Shown: positions 28,317-38,573, counted from the first letter of the stretch. The stretch is 64,000 nt of DNA from Rheinheimera sp. EpRS3 (GCF_001513785.1 NZ_LNQS01000008.1:496001-560000), one strand, 5' to 3'. A program made the numbers and translations. Notes: generated from the letters alone by a model not told the origin.

Positions 28317-29686
28317 GGGCTGTTCTCCTGCTGACATCTTTCTAGCAAGTCTTGCACGACTAATTCCATTTTCGCGCTACGCGAACCTTTCACTAGCAGG
28401 GTGACTTCCTGTTGTTCTGACACTATCGGCAACAGCCGCTGTAACAGCGTCTGGCGCGAACTGAAATGAGCGCCTTGTCCATTGAACAAGTCACTGGCGC
28501 TCTGTGATAACACGCCAAGGGTGAACAACAGATTAATACCTGATTTTTTTGCGTATAAACCAATCTCTTCGTGGTATAAACGGGCATCTGCGCCCAGTTC
28601 GCCCATGTCGCCGAACACCAGCACCCGGTAACCGGAATACGACGCCAGTAAGTCAATTGCCGCCTTTACCGACTCGACATTAGCGTTGTAGGTATCATCA
28701 ATAATACGCAGCTGCGGGTTAACCATTTTGACATTGGTGCGGCCTTTTACCGCCTGCATTTGTGCCAGCCCCAGCTGCACATCGGTCAGCGTGGCGCCAA
28801 CAGCGATACAGGCAGCTGCAGCGGCCAGCGCATTGACAACATTGTGCCGGCCAGGAATAGTCAGCTGAATAAACTGGCGGCCTGTCGGGCAGATAAGCTC
28901 AAAAGCGGCACAGCCCTCTGTGTCCAGTACGATACCTTCGGCATAATAATCGGCCGGCCCGGTAGCGGAAAACTGCATAACTTGTTTGCCTTCAAGCCGT
29001 TTTAACCAGTAATCACGGTATTCACTGTCCCCAGGCAATATGGCAAGGCCGTTTGCTGACAAACCATTAAAAATTTCGCCTTTGGCGCGTGCTACGCCGG
29101 ATACATCACCAAAGCCTTCTAAATGCGACGCCGCCACATTGGTAATAATGGCGACATCCGGCTTAGCCAGTGAGGTGGTGTAGGCAATTTCGCCCTGATG
29201 ATTCGCGCCCAGCTCCAGCACGGCAAAATTGTGCTTTTCTGTCAGGCGCAGCATAGTTAGCGGCACACCGATATCGTTATTAAAATTGCCCTGAGTTGAT
29301 AACACCTGGCCACGACGGCTTAAAATGGCGGCCATCATTTCTTTAACGGTAGTTTTACCGGCACTGCCGGTAACCGCGATGGTTTTTGGTACCAGCCGGG
29401 CTTTTACGGCCGCAGCCAGTTGCCCCAGCGCCAGGCGGGTGTCTTTTACCACAATCTGGCTGATCGCCTCAGATACCTGTTGCTCAGTGACTACTGCAAT
29501 GGCGCCTTTGGCTTTCACTTCGGCGACAAAAGCTGTGCCGTCAAAGTTCGGCCCTTTTAAAGCTATAAACAGCTCGCCGGCACTGATACTGCGGCTGTCG
29601 GTGCTGACAGAGGTTACAGTGACATCGTCACCGTGCAGGCTGCCATGCAGAATTTCAGTTATGTCGGAACAGCGTAAGCTAATCAT
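28310..29686 (-). CDS. murF: UDP-MurNAc-tripeptide--D-Ala-D-Ala ligase MurF
   Basis: 458-residue Mur ligase that completes the UDP-MurNAc pentapeptide. Domain 1 ([13 protein letters not shown] ... [17 protein letters not shown]), the ATP loop [14 protein letters not shown] near residue 107, and the [15 protein letters not shown] motif of domain 3 are diagnostic. It is coupled with murE by a 4-base overlap. Confidence 0.96.
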   Translation of the reverse strand: MISLRCSDITEILHGSLHGDDVTVTSVSTDSRSISAGELFIALKGPNFDGTAFVAEVKAKGAIAVVTEQQVSEAISQIVVKDTRLALGQLAAAVKARLVPKTIAVTGSAGKTTVKEMMAAILSRRGQVLSTQGNFNNDIGVPLTMLRLTEKHNFAVLELGANHQGEIAYTTSLAKPDVAIITNVAASHLEGFGDVSGVARAKGEIFNGLSANGLAILPGDSEYRDYWLKRLEGKQVMQFSATGPADYYAEGIVLDTEGCAAFELICPTGRQFIQLTIPGRHNVVNALAAAAACIAVGATLTDVQLGLAQMQAVKGRTNVKMVNPQLRIIDDTYNANVESVKAAIDLLASYSGYRVLVFGDMGELGADARLYHEEIGLYAKKSGINLLFTLGVLSQSASDLFNGQGAHFSSRQTLLQRLLPIVSEQQEVTLLVKGSRSAKMELVVQDLLERCQQENSPC

Positions 29687-31140
29687 AGTGACATCTCCGC
29701 AACCAGTTGTTGCAAATAAGCGCGCTCGTCGTACTGCCGTACTTCTGCGCCAACAATCTGTACTGTTTCATGCCCTTTACCGGCAACCAACACTATGTCG
29801 CCGGGCTGCGCACTGACCAGTGCCAGCTTAATGGCAGCCTTGCGATCAGGCTCTATCTGATAACTGGCATCCGGGCTCATGCCTGCGGCAATTTCTTCGC
29901 AAATTGCCACTATATCTTCGCTGCGCGGATTATCGGCAGTAACAATAATATGGTCGGCAAACAGCTCTGCCAGTTGGCCCATTAGCGGCCGTTTACCGCG
30001 ATCTCTGTCGCCACCGCAGCCAAAAACACACCACAGGCGGCTGGCACAATGCATACGCAATGACTGTAATGCCTGCTGCAGCGCATCCGGGGTGTGGGCA
30101 TAGTCGATAACTGCGGTAAACTGTTGCGGAAATAAAAACTGTTCCATGCGACCAGGTACGGCTTTTAACTGCTCAGCAGAGGCAATAAGCATACCCAGTG
30201 GATGGCCCAGCATGTATAGGGCGCCAATAGCGGCCAGTACGTTTTGAATATTAAACTCACCCAGCAGTGGCAACTGCAGACTGAACTCGCCCAAATGGCT
30301 GCTAAGACGAACCTGATAACCATTTACCATTGGCACAACATCTGAGTACGCCAGATAGCGTTCAAAACCATTGCAGTCTTCTGCTTTGCCATAAACAAAC
30401 AGTGGATTGACACACTGCGCAGCCAAAGCACGGCCAAATTCATCGGACACATTAATAACTGCGGCCTGGCTCAGCTCTGGTTTAAACAGTAAGGCTTTGG
30501 CAGCGCCGTATTCAGCCATAGTGCCGTGGTAATCAAGATGGTCGCGGGTCAGGTTGGTAAACACCGCCACATTGAAATTTAACCCGGCAACCCGTTGCTG
30601 CACCAACGCATGGGATGACACTTCCATCGCCGCCAGCTTAATATCTGAGCTAACAAATTCTGAAAAAATACGTTGTAAATCAACAAAGTGAGGTGTTGTA
30701 TTAGGCAGCGTGGTCAGCTTTTGATAATAGCCATAGCCCAGAGTACCGATAACCGCAGCATTGGTCGCCAACAGCTCTGCCAGCTGATTAATAAAAAACG
30801 CTATGCTGGATTTACCGTTAGTACCGGTAATTCCAACAAGTTGCAGTTGCGCAGCCGGTTGCTGATAAAACGCACTAACCAGCTGTGGCAATATTTGGTT
30901 TAACTGCGGCAACACAATAATGCGTTCGTCGGTATAGTTGCCGCTGTCAGTCAGTATCAGAGCTGCGCCCTGTGTCAGCGCTTTAGCAATAAACTGGTTA
31001 CCATGCTGCTGCACACCCGGTATAGCCAGAAACACATCACCTGCGCCAACTTTACGGCTATCCAACTGCAGTTGCTGCACCTGAACATCGGGTGCGCTGA
31101 TACCATAAGCAGCTAGCCAACTGCGGGCATTAACCGGCAT
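29683..31140 (-). CDS. murE: UDP-MurNAc-dipeptide--meso-DAP ligase MurE
   Basis: 485-residue Mur ligase that adds the third amino acid. ATP loop GITGTNGKSSIAFF is near residue 110. The DNPR motif (TADNPRSED, near residue 405) marks selection of meso-diaminopimelate rather than lysine, so the wall is DAP-type. The start lies within the last 11 bases of ftsI. Confidence 0.96.
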   Translation of the reverse strand: MPVNARSWLAAYGISAPDVQVQQLQLDSRKVGAGDVFLAIPGVQQHGNQFIAKALTQGAALILTDSGNYTDERIIVLPQLNQILPQLVSAFYQQPAAQLQLVGITGTNGKSSIAFFINQLAELLATNAAVIGTLGYGYYQKLTTLPNTTPHFVDLQRIFSEFVSSDIKLAAMEVSSHALVQQRVAGLNFNVAVFTNLTRDHLDYHGTMAEYGAAKALLFKPELSQAAVINVSDEFGRALAAQCVNPLFVYGKAEDCNGFERYLAYSDVVPMVNGYQVRLSSHLGEFSLQLPLLGEFNIQNVLAAIGALYMLGHPLGMLIASAEQLKAVPGRMEQFLFPQQFTAVIDYAHTPDALQQALQSLRMHCASRLWCVFGCGGDRDRGKRPLMGQLAELFADHIIVTADNPRSEDIVAICEEIAAGMSPDASYQIEPDRKAAIKLALVSAQPGDIVLVAGKGHETVQIVGAEVRQYDERAYLQQLVAEMSL

Positions 31141-32881
31141 GGCGGCCTCCCGTTACGGCAGAGAGTTTAGGCTGGCTGTCACTGTCTGGTGCCAGATTAA
31201 GTAGTTGCATGGTCGCCCCCATAATGTTGGCAAACACCGGTGCGGCAATTTCACCGCCGTGGTAAAAATCACCCGCTGGTTCGTTAATGACTACTACACA
31301 TGCCAGCCGCGGGTTAGAAACAGGCCCGACACCGGCAAAGGAAGCGACATAGTCGTCACCGTAACCACCGGCAATGGCTTTACGCGAAGTACCGGTTTTG
31401 CCGCCAACACGATAACCTTTCACCTTCGCTCTGGTGGCGGTGCCACCGGGCATAATATTGGCTTCCATCATTTCCAGCATGGCCGCAGCATGTTCCGGAG
31501 CCAGCACTTGCTCGCCCGGATAAGGTTGATCTGATTTTAAAATGGTCAGCGGCCGGCTGATGCCGCCATTGGCCATGGTGGAATACACTTTTGCCAGTTG
31601 GGCTGCAGTAACTGATAAGCCATAACCAAAGGATAAGGTGGCACGCTCAAAATCAGACCAGCGCCGGCGATGGCTCAACATGCCGCCACTTTCGCCATTC
31701 AGGCCAAGGCCGGTATCCATGCCCAGCCCCATATTGGCGTACAGGCCAATAACATGCTCTACCGGCATATCCAGCACCAGCTTGCTCACACCGATATTGC
31801 TCGATTTCTGAATAATGCCGGTCAGGCTGAGGTTGTTGTAATTGTTTGCATCGCGCACCCAGCTGCCGCCAATGCGCATATAACCGGGCGAAGTATTAAC
31901 AACCTCGTCCAGTTTGGCCGAGCCGAACTCCAGCGCACTGAGCACCGCCAGCGGCTTCATGGTTGAACCTGGCTCAAAGGTGTCAGCAATGGCACGATTA
32001 CGAAACAGGTAAGACGGCGTATTGCGGCGGTTATTCGGGTTAAACGACGGGCTGTTCACCATCGCCAGCACTTCACCGGTTAACACATCAACAACGATTG
32101 CCGAGCCGGACGTGGCACCATGGGATAACACAGCTTTTTTCAGCTCACGGTAGGTTACCGACTGAATACGCTGATCAATACTGAGTTGTACATTGCCTGG
32201 CGCCTGCGCCTGAGCGCGCTCAATTACTTCAATTTCACGGCCTTTGGCATCTTTGCGATATACTTTGCGCCCTGCTGTACCGGTAAGCAGCTCGTCAAAG
32301 CGTTTTTCGATGCCTTCTACGCCAACATCGTCAACATTAGTAAAGCCCAGCAGCTGTGCGGTAACTTCGCCTGCCGGATAATAACGGCGCGATTCCTGAC
32401 GGAAATAAATGCCCGGTACTTTGAGTTTTTTGACATAGTCGACCACCGCCGGGTTAACCTGACGCTGCAGGTAAACGAAACGGCGCTGCGGGTTATCGCC
32501 AATCCGGTTTAGTAATTGCGCCGGAGTCAGCTGCAGTATTTCTGCCAGAGCATGCCAGCGACGTTCATCAGCGGCAGCGTTGCGTTCAATAACCACTTTC
32601 GGATCAGCCCAGATGGCTTCTACCCCAACACTGACTGCCAGCTCTTCGCCGTTGCGATCAACTATCATGCCGCGCAGTACGCTGTCCGACTCTACCCGCA
32701 GGCTGCGCGCATCGCCCTGGCTTACCAGCATGTCAGGCTCTATTACCTGCAGCCAGGCAGCACGCACAACCAAAGCGGTAAATACGGCCGTTAAGCTCAG
32801 CAAAACAAACGCAAAACGCCAGCCCAGCACTGAAGGTGATGTTCTGGCTTTAGCCTGAGGTGTTTTCTTTGCCCGGCTCAT
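31130..32881 (-). CDS. ftsI: Septal transpeptidase FtsI (PBP3)
   Basis: 583-residue monofunctional class B penicillin-binding protein that cross-links septal peptidoglycan. One membrane anchor near residues 22-42, the pedestal domain, then the transpeptidase domain with the three active-site motifs: STMK (near 305), SSN (SSNIGVSK, near 360) and KTGT (near 495). The overlap with ftsL is 4 bases. Confidence 0.96.
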   Translation of the reverse strand: MSRAKKTPQAKARTSPSVLGWRFAFVLLSLTAVFTALVVRAAWLQVIEPDMLVSQGDARSLRVESDSVLRGMIVDRNGEELAVSVGVEAIWADPKVVIERNAAADERRWHALAEILQLTPAQLLNRIGDNPQRRFVYLQRQVNPAVVDYVKKLKVPGIYFRQESRRYYPAGEVTAQLLGFTNVDDVGVEGIEKRFDELLTGTAGRKVYRKDAKGREIEVIERAQAQAPGNVQLSIDQRIQSVTYRELKKAVLSHGATSGSAIVVDVLTGEVLAMVNSPSFNPNNRRNTPSYLFRNRAIADTFEPGSTMKPLAVLSALEFGSAKLDEVVNTSPGYMRIGGSWVRDANNYNNLSLTGIIQKSSNIGVSKLVLDMPVEHVIGLYANMGLGMDTGLGLNGESGGMLSHRRRWSDFERATLSFGYGLSVTAAQLAKVYSTMANGGISRPLTILKSDQPYPGEQVLAPEHAAAMLEMMEANIMPGGTATRAKVKGYRVGGKTGTSRKAIAGGYGDDYVASFAGVGPVSNPRLACVVVINEPAGDFYHGGEIAAPVFANIMGATMQLLNLAPDSDSQPKLSAVTGGRHAG

Positions 32882-33186
32882 GGTTGTGTCACCGCAACGT
32901 CCTGCTCACCGGCAGGACGTAACATGTGTAATTGATTACGGGCAATGTCTTCCACCCGGCTGTGTTCAGACAACGCCCGCTGCTCCAGCAGCAGGTTGCG
33001 CCATTCTATATCCAGTTGATCGCGTTGCTGGTACAGGCCATCCTGCGCTATGGTTAGCTGGCGGTTTAAATGGGCAAAATGTACCACTGTCAACGCCGAG
33101 GCAATACACGCCAACAGCATCAGCGCCAGCCACTTTTGTGCACGCCAGTCCTGGCCAATTAAGCGATGCAGGCTGATATTACTCAT
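32878..33186 (-). CDS. ftsL: Cell division protein FtsL
   Basis: 102-residue bitopic protein with a membrane helix near residues 18-38, then a coiled-coil heptad region ([22 protein letters not shown]) and the conserved [16 protein letters not shown] end. It forms the FtsQLB complex. It lies between rsmH and ftsI with overlaps on both sides, as is standard in dcw clusters. Confidence 0.92.
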   Translation of the reverse strand: MSNISLHRLIGQDWRAQKWLALMLLACIASALTVVHFAHLNRQLTIAQDGLYQQRDQLDIEWRNLLLEQRALSEHSRVEDIARNQLHMLRPAGEQDVAVTQP

Positions 33187-34123
33187 GGCGCTGCTTCTCT
33201 GCTATACGCAGCACTGCACTGCGCGCCCTGGGGTTAGCTTCCAGTTCTTGCTCAGACGGCATAATGGCTTTGCCAATCAGCGTAAGTTCGGTGCGCTGTT
33301 GCATCTGGGCCGCTGTCAGCGGTATACCGCGTGGTACAGGTTCACCTTTGGCATAGCGGCGCATAAACTGCTTAACCAGCCTATCTTCCAGTGAATGAAA
33401 GCTGATCACCACCAAACGGCCACCGGGTTTTAACACCTGCATTGCTGCCTGCAAGGCCTGGTTTACCTGCTCCAGCTCGCTGTTAATATAAATACGGATC
33501 GCCTGAAAACTGCGCGTAGCCGGGTGTTTTTTCTCTTTATTGCTTTTAGGCACGCTGTCGCTTATCAGCTTTGCCAGCTGTGCCGTACGGGTTATTGATG
33601 TTTCTGCACGCGCAGCGACTATGGCCTGCGCTATGCGCCAGGCAAACTTTTCTTCGCCGTATTCACGCAACACAAAACTGATGTCTTCCACGTCGGCCTC
33701 AGCCAGCCATTTAGCTGCACTGATGCCTGAGCTGGGGTCCATCCGCATATCCAGCGGGCCGTCGCGCATAAAACTAAAACCACGATCGGCGTCGTCCAGT
33801 TGTGGGGAGGACACGCCAAGATCGAGTAAAATGCCATCAAGTGCACCGGTGATGTGCAGCTGCTCAGCGATAGTTGCCAGGGCGGCAAAGGGGCTGTGGG
33901 TGATATGAAAACGGGGGTCTGCCTTAAGTAACTCGGCAGCTGCTATCGCGGTGGGGTCGCGATCTATAGCAAATAAACGGCCTTGTGGGCCTAATAAGGA
34001 TAGAATAGCCCGGCTGTGGCCACCGCGGCCGAAAGTACCGTCCAGGTAGCAGCCGTCAGGTTTTATTGCTAGCCCGTCCAGTGCTTCTTGCAGCAGAACG
34101 GAAATATGCGCCACAGTAGTCAT
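33179..34123 (-). CDS. rsmH: 16S rRNA m4C1402 methyltransferase RsmH
   Basis: 314-residue SAM-dependent methyltransferase that methylates N4 of C1402 in 16S rRNA; RsmI, which modifies the 2'-OH of the same nucleotide, is also encoded in this window. Motifs: [13 protein letters not shown], the SAM loop [30 protein letters not shown] and the [11 protein letters not shown] segment. ATG 34123 lies one base from the mraZ stop; a longer frame that starts inside mraZ was not used. Confidence 0.97.
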   Translation of the reverse strand: MTTVAHISVLLQEALDGLAIKPDGCYLDGTFGRGGHSRAILSLLGPQGRLFAIDRDPTAIAAAELLKADPRFHITHSPFAALATIAEQLHITGALDGILLDLGVSSPQLDDADRGFSFMRDGPLDMRMDPSSGISAAKWLAEADVEDISFVLREYGEEKFAWRIAQAIVAARAETSITRTAQLAKLISDSVPKSNKEKKHPATRSFQAIRIYINSELEQVNQALQAAMQVLKPGGRLVVISFHSLEDRLVKQFMRRYAKGEPVPRGIPLTAAQMQQRTELTLIGKAIMPSEQELEANPRARSAVLRIAEKQRHE

Positions 34124-34124
34124 T

Positions 34125-34589
34125 TTACAGTGCAAAGTCCTGTAATCGTTCTGACAATTCAACATCACCGGCCTGAGCCTGCTCTAATGCAATATCTGCA
34201 GCAAGCCGCTCATGCCAGGCTGTTTCATCCCAGATTTCAAATTTATTTAACTGGCCAACCAAACGAATACCCTTGGTCAGGCCAGCGTGTTGCCGTAAAG
34301 GAGCCGGCAATAAAATACGGCCACTTTTGTCCATATCACAATCAGTGGCATTACCCAGCAATACGCGCTGTAAGCGGCGTTCCTGCGGGTTTAAGCTGGA
34401 TAGGCGTTTAAGTTTTTCTTCTATTTCTTCCCACTCTGCCAGCGGGTACAACAATAAGCAGGGGTCGTGCAGGTCAATTGTGCATATCAGATGGCCCTGA
34501 CAATCAGACAGCAGAAATTCACGGTAGCGCGCGGGTAGCGCTAACCGGCCTTTCTCGTCCAGTGTCAACGTAAATGAGCCACGAAACAT
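34125..34589 (-). CDS. mraZ: Transcriptional regulator MraZ
   Basis: 154-residue MraZ with two SpoVT/AbrB-like half domains: [13 protein letters not shown] (near residues 11-23) and [13 protein letters not shown] (near 86-98). MraZ forms ring-like oligomers, binds direct repeats in front of its own gene and represses the dcw operon in E. coli. Four such repeats occur upstream here. First gene of the 17-kb division and wall operon that ends at ftsZ. Confidence 0.97.
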   Translation of the reverse strand: MFRGSFTLTLDEKGRLALPARYREFLLSDCQGHLICTIDLHDPCLLLYPLAEWEEIEEKLKRLSSLNPQERRLQRVLLGNATDCDMDKSGRILLPAPLRQHAGLTKGIRLVGQLNKFEIWDETAWHERLAADIALEQAQAGDVELSERLQDFAL

Positions 34590-34634
34590 TAAGCTTCCTG
34601 AGTATGTTATTTAACAGCTTTGGCTTAGGGGTAA

Positions 34635-34669
34635 CCCAACTTGATCCACTATTACCCACAAATCCCCAC
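34635..34669 (-). promoter_or_regulatory. MraZ boxes (four repeats, 10-bp period)
   Basis: On the minus strand three GTGG words and one TTGG word recur exactly every 10 bases (34669, 34659, 34649 and 34639 as their first bases), just downstream of the promoter. This is the known MraZ operator pattern of GTGG-type repeats one helical turn apart. Three copies are perfect and the fourth is degenerate. Confidence 0.88.
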
Positions 34670-34677
34670 AACGACAC

Positions 34678-34707
34678 AGTTTAGGGTGCCGCTTTCCCCC
34701 TTGTCAA
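34678..34707 (-). promoter_or_regulatory. Sigma-70 promoter of the dcw operon
   Basis: A consensus TTGACA (34707-34702) and TAAACT (34683-34678) are 18 bases apart on the minus strand. Transcription would start near 34671, immediately in front of the MraZ boxes, so bound MraZ would block the start region. Confidence 0.75.
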
Positions 34708-34870
34708 GGTAAAAACAGTGCCGATTGATCGATTGCAACCACAGTAAAAATAAGCTCTGTAGCAAAGATGATGATTTTGGTGGAAAAAAGTGGGGTGTAG
34801 ATCAAACAGTAAGATCAAAACAGCGTAAATGTGGCCCGGCCGATATTGTGTTAGTGCTTTTTGCAACAGT

Positions 34871-34916
34871 GACTTGCCAAGTCAGAATAAATTATTCAAT
34901 ACTGAAGCTAAGTATT
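34871..34916. promoter_or_regulatory. Cluster of inverted repeats upstream of the RpiR-type gene
   Basis: Three adjacent inverted repeats: GACTT-GCC-AAGTC (34871-34883), GAATAAATTATTC (34885-34897) and AATACT-N7-AGTATT (34898-34916). The middle one has the GAAT-N5-ATTC form also found at 38387-38399, in the promoter region of the wall-peptide genes. They are candidate operators for the regulator itself. Confidence 0.5.
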
Positions 34917-34967
34917 AATAACAAATTCCCGCTCAATGCAGCAGCCGGCAAAAAGGAAGATCGTACT

Positions 34968-35813
34968 ATGGTGTGTTTACTGAAAATTCGCGGCATGCTG
35001 GAGCAAATGTCAGTAATTGAACGTAAGCTGGCAGATTTTATATTAGACAACGCGCACTTACTGCGCGATTACTCCTCACAGCAGTTGGCCGATGCCGTGG
35101 GGATCAGCCAGTCGAGCGTGGTAAAGTTTTGCCAGAAGCTAGGTTATAAAGGTTACCCGGATTTAAAACTGGCGGTAAGTGAAGCCGTTATTACGGCATC
35201 GACCCTGCAGCGTGACACCAATGAACATCAGCCTCAGCCTAATACATTGCTGACACTGGTAGAACAGTTGCAGTTTAGCCTGCAGCATCATTTTCGCGCC
35301 TTACTGGAAATTAATGCCGAAAAAACCTTGCTGGATGTAGCCGACTTGCTGTCGCAGGCAGATAAAATTCTGATCGCGGGTTTTGGCCAGTCCGGCATCG
35401 TAGCCCATGATATGCAATTCCGTTTGTTGCAGCTGGGTAAGCTGGCACTGACCAACAGTGATCCGGCCGTCACCTTGCAGCTAACCAGTATGCTTAGCAG
35501 CAACAGTGTATTACTGCTGGTGTCCGAGTCTGGCCAGAATAACGATTTACTGAAACTGGCCAAATTTGCCCGCCAGCGGCAAATTCGTATTATCAGCCTT
35601 ACCAGTTATAAAACCAATGCGCTGAGCCTGGCGGCAGATTTAGCGCTATTTGTGTTACATGGCGATGAAAACGTGCGGCTTAACCCGATATTGGTGCAAC
35701 TGGCACAGCAGCACCTGTGCCATATTGTCTACTTATTGCTGTGCCAGCAGCTGAATAATGATTACCAGCTGGAAGAAAACAGCAAGCTGCCGGATTTGCT
35801 GGAAAACCTGTAG
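34968..35813 (+). CDS. RpiR-family transcriptional regulator
   Basis: 281-residue regulator. The N-terminal HTH_6 domain (about 1-77; LADAVGISQSSVVKFCQKLGYKGY is the recognition region, written here only in part of its length) precedes a SIS phosphosugar-binding domain (about 110-240; ILIAGFGQSGIVAHDMQFR). RpiR proteins such as MurR and HexR sense sugar phosphates. Adjacent murein-peptide genes suggest a MurNAc-phosphate-like or related ligand, which is inference. ATG 34968 with AGGAAG was preferred; the open frame extends 81 codons upstream but that part is not domain-like. Convergent with the epimerase, 5 bases apart. Confidence 0.88.
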   Translation: MVCLLKIRGMLEQMSVIERKLADFILDNAHLLRDYSSQQLADAVGISQSSVVKFCQKLGYKGYPDLKLAVSEAVITASTLQRDTNEHQPQPNTLLTLVEQLQFSLQHHFRALLEINAEKTLLDVADLLSQADKILIAGFGQSGIVAHDMQFRLLQLGKLALTNSDPAVTLQLTSMLSSNSVLLLVSESGQNNDLLKLAKFARQRQIRIISLTSYKTNALSLAADLALFVLHGDENVRLNPILVQLAQQHLCHIVYLLLCQQLNNDYQLEENSKLPDLLENL

Positions 35814-35818
35814 CAGCC

Positions 35819-36913
35819 TTATGGCAGCATTTCCAGCCCTTCTATAGCGGTAATGCCCAGCCCCGGTGCATCTTCAATGGTAATATCCGCATCATTAAAC
35901 TTCACACTGCTTTTTACCGGGTCAAACAAGCACAGCGACGGCCCGTCCAGATCAATTTTGGTAATAACATCTGATTTTGCTACCGCCACATGCACTGCAG
36001 CTGCAACGCTGATACTGCCTTCGAGCATGCAGCCTATCATGCACTGCATATCGTAAAACGAGCAGATATCGGCAATTTTAATAGCATTGGCAATACCGCC
36101 GGTTTTCATCAGCTTAATATTAATAATGTCGGCAGCACGCATCTTAATAAGGTCAATTACCTCGCGCGGGCCAAAGCTGCTCTCGTCGGCCATTACCGGC
36201 GTATGTACGCGCTCGGTAATGTATTTCAAACCGTCTAAATCATAAGCTTTCACCGGTTGCTCTACCAGTTCCAGCCGTACTCCGGCATCTTCGAGTTTAT
36301 GCAGCGCATATACCGCCTCTTTTGCTGTCCAGCCCTGATTTGCATCCAGCCGGATTAACGCTTTGCCTTCCACTGCAGCATAAATAGCTTTAACCCGCTC
36401 AATGTCGACACCAATATCTTTGCCTACTTTTACTTTTAAAGTTTCAAAGCCCCGATCAATCGCGCTTAACGAGTCGGCCACCATTTTGTCGATGTAATCC
36501 ACGCTGATGGTAATATCTGTGGTTATTTTAGGCACGCCGCCGCCAAGTATTTTATATAGTGGTGCTTTATATAACTGCGCGAACAAGTCATACACTGCCA
36601 TTTCTACCGCCGCCTTGGCGCTGTAGTTTTTCATAATACAATTTTGAATAAGGCGGATAATATGATTTAAATCAGCTACTTCCTGCCCAACAATTTTAGG
36701 TTTAATCACCGTGCGGATAGCTTCAATGATAGAGCCATGAATATCGCCGGTAATCACCGCGGTGGCGGGTGCTGAGCCATAACCAAGGTGGCCGGTGTCA
36801 GTTTCCACCATCACCACCACATCTTCGATGGTATTTACGGTGCGCAGTGCAGTTTTAAACGGGGTTTTCAGAGGCACACGTAACATACCCAGTCTGATAT
36901 CAGTTATTTTCAT
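35819..36913 (-). CDS. Dipeptide epimerase (L-Ala-D/L-Glu type)
   Basis: 364-residue enolase-superfamily enzyme of the muconate-lactonizing subgroup. Catalytic parts visible: KVKVGK (Lys-x-Lys, near 160), metal ligands in LDANQGW, VEQP and ADESS, and the opposite base Lys in NIKLMKTGG (near 265). This pattern matches dipeptide epimerases such as YcjG and YkfB, which convert L-Ala-D-Glu from murein peptides to L-Ala-L-Glu. Substrate range cannot be read from sequence alone. It lies 11 bases after the NlpC/P60 gene, in an operon like Bacillus ykfBC. Confidence 0.87.
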   Translation of the reverse strand: MKITDIRLGMLRVPLKTPFKTALRTVNTIEDVVVMVETDTGHLGYGSAPATAVITGDIHGSIIEAIRTVIKPKIVGQEVADLNHIIRLIQNCIMKNYSAKAAVEMAVYDLFAQLYKAPLYKILGGGVPKITTDITISVDYIDKMVADSLSAIDRGFETLKVKVGKDIGVDIERVKAIYAAVEGKALIRLDANQGWTAKEAVYALHKLEDAGVRLELVEQPVKAYDLDGLKYITERVHTPVMADESSFGPREVIDLIKMRAADIINIKLMKTGGIANAIKIADICSFYDMQCMIGCMLEGSISVAAAVHVAVAKSDVITKIDLDGPSLCLFDPVKSSVKFNDADITIEDAPGLGITAIEGLEMLP

Positions 36914-36924
36914 AGTTGCCTCTG

Positions 36925-38316
36925 TTAACGCAGTGATTTAATAGCATAGAGCGCATCCAGATAAGATTGCTCCGGATTGGCATTTAATGGCAGTAACGGC
37001 GTAACCACTACACCGTTGAGGGTACCGACATAAAGCCCGCCATTGGTTGTCGGATACACCAGGGTATTTACATCGTGGATCATAAAAGGCTGCTCATCCT
37101 GCATGCCCAGATACAGTGATACATGGCCGGGGAAATACAGTAAATCGCCAACCTGTGCCTGCTGTATCGCAGTTAGCTTGTCATCTTTACTGCTTTGGCT
37201 GTCAAACCTGACATTGCTGCCATAAGTGCCATTACCCTGCTGGCCGGAATTGCGAGGCATTAAAAAGCCAAAGCTGCGAAAAATTTCTGAAATAAAGCCG
37301 GTGCAGTCCCTGCCATTGTAATCATGGCCCCAGCCGTAGCGCTCGCCTAAAAACTTAAACGCCTGTGCCACAATATTATTGGCTGTAAACGGCAAATATC
37401 CCTGATGTACATCCTCGGAGCGTGGAATAAGCGCAGCCGTAAAGGTCAGGCTGCCATCGTTGCGGCGCAGCGGTAACTGCACTATGTAGCTCGCCGCCGG
37501 GTTCTGGCCATGCACTTTAAAACCGGTTTCTGCTGCGCCAATTTCTGCGGCGTTAAGTTGCGGCAAACGGATGCCCATATCCAGCTGCAGTTCAGAAATA
37601 GCCTCTAATTCAGGATTGTAGGCAGTGCGCACCTTAGCCCCGGTAGTTACCAGAAAAGGTGTCTTAGCGGTGTAGGCAAATACCTGCTCTTTGCTGCCAA
37701 TAGCAATATCAGCGGCTTTCACCCAGCCGGTATAATTAAAACTGCGTACCAACAGCCATGTTTTATCGCGGCTCTGATGCAACACAGCCACGGCATCGGC
37801 CACAAACAGTGCGGTTTCAGCAAAGCGATCAAGATCGGTATTTAATTGTGCATTAAAAACCCTGTCATCTGTAGGAAAAGCACGCAGCGCGGTGCGTTTA
37901 ACCACCAAACCAAACTGCACTGCAGTTTGTGGTTTAATCTGTTTTTGCGCCAGCAATGCCGTGTAGCCTTGCCACTGCTTTGGCGTTACCTCACTGCCAT
38001 CTGCATAAAAGCGTGGCGCTTCAGGTACGCTGCTGACAGCCTGTAAAATAGCCGTCAGCTCATTTTTACTGTAATGCGCGGGCAGGTTTTGCAATAGCTG
38101 CATTTCGCTCTGCTGGTTAAAAGTTTGCTGGTTACGCCCGGCTATTTGCTCAGTACTTAACAGCAGTTTGTCGGCACCGGTGAGTTTCGTCTGCCAAAAA
38201 GTGCTGTTCAGCTGTTCCTGCCGCAGCAATGGCACATCGGTACTAAACTGTTCTTCAGCAAAGGCTGCAACAGTAGCACTGCACCAGCAACACAGCAGTA
38301 ATAACAGCTTTCTCAT
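36925..38316 (-). CDS. Secreted SH3 and NlpC/P60 endopeptidase, YkfC-like
   Basis: 463-residue protein with a cleavable signal peptide (cut near AFA-EEQ, residue 21), one or two bacterial SH3-type domains in the middle (around residues 145-260), and a C-terminal NlpC/P60 domain. The catalytic Cys lies in GRDCTGFISEIF (near 335), the His in GHVSLYLG and the third polar residue in MIHDVN. YkfC-type enzymes cut the gamma-D-Glu to diamino acid bond of free murein peptides. Together with the epimerase gene this gives a two-step path from murein tripeptide to L-Ala-L-Glu. Periplasmic location is inferred from the signal peptide. Confidence 0.87.
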   Translation of the reverse strand: MRKLLLLLCCWCSATVAAFAEEQFSTDVPLLRQEQLNSTFWQTKLTGADKLLLSTEQIAGRNQQTFNQQSEMQLLQNLPAHYSKNELTAILQAVSSVPEAPRFYADGSEVTPKQWQGYTALLAQKQIKPQTAVQFGLVVKRTALRAFPTDDRVFNAQLNTDLDRFAETALFVADAVAVLHQSRDKTWLLVRSFNYTGWVKAADIAIGSKEQVFAYTAKTPFLVTTGAKVRTAYNPELEAISELQLDMGIRLPQLNAAEIGAAETGFKVHGQNPAASYIVQLPLRRNDGSLTFTAALIPRSEDVHQGYLPFTANNIVAQAFKFLGERYGWGHDYNGRDCTGFISEIFRSFGFLMPRNSGQQGNGTYGSNVRFDSQSSKDDKLTAIQQAQVGDLLYFPGHVSLYLGMQDEQPFMIHDVNTLVYPTTNGGLYVGTLNGVVVTPLLPLNANPEQSYLDALYAIKSLR

Positions 38317-38385
38317 TCAGACTCCTTCAAATACGTTGTTTTTCAGGCTTTTTTCACTCATCAATTGGCATAACCATACTGCCAA

Positions 38386-38437
38386 GGAATGAAATATTCC
38401 AATTATTTTGAAAAATCAGCATAAATTATTTTCAAAA
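38386..38437. promoter_or_regulatory. Inverted repeats in the divergent wall-peptide promoter region
   Basis: GGAATGAAATATTCC (38386-38400) has the GAAT-N5-ATTC form seen upstream of the RpiR gene. A second inverted repeat, TTTTGAAAA/TTTTCAAAA (38406-38414 with 38429-38437), follows. The region lies between the divergent NlpC/P60-epimerase operon and the TonB receptor gene, so a bound protein could control both. Confidence 0.5.
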
Positions 38438-38573
38438 GAAATAAAATATTGCTATGTTAATTTTGAGCAGAAAATAAACATCTGCCAACAAACATCAGAA
38501 ACGGGCGAACAGAACCCGACAAACGGATAGCGATAAAAAATAAGACACAATTGTAAATCCAGGAGAGAAAGTG

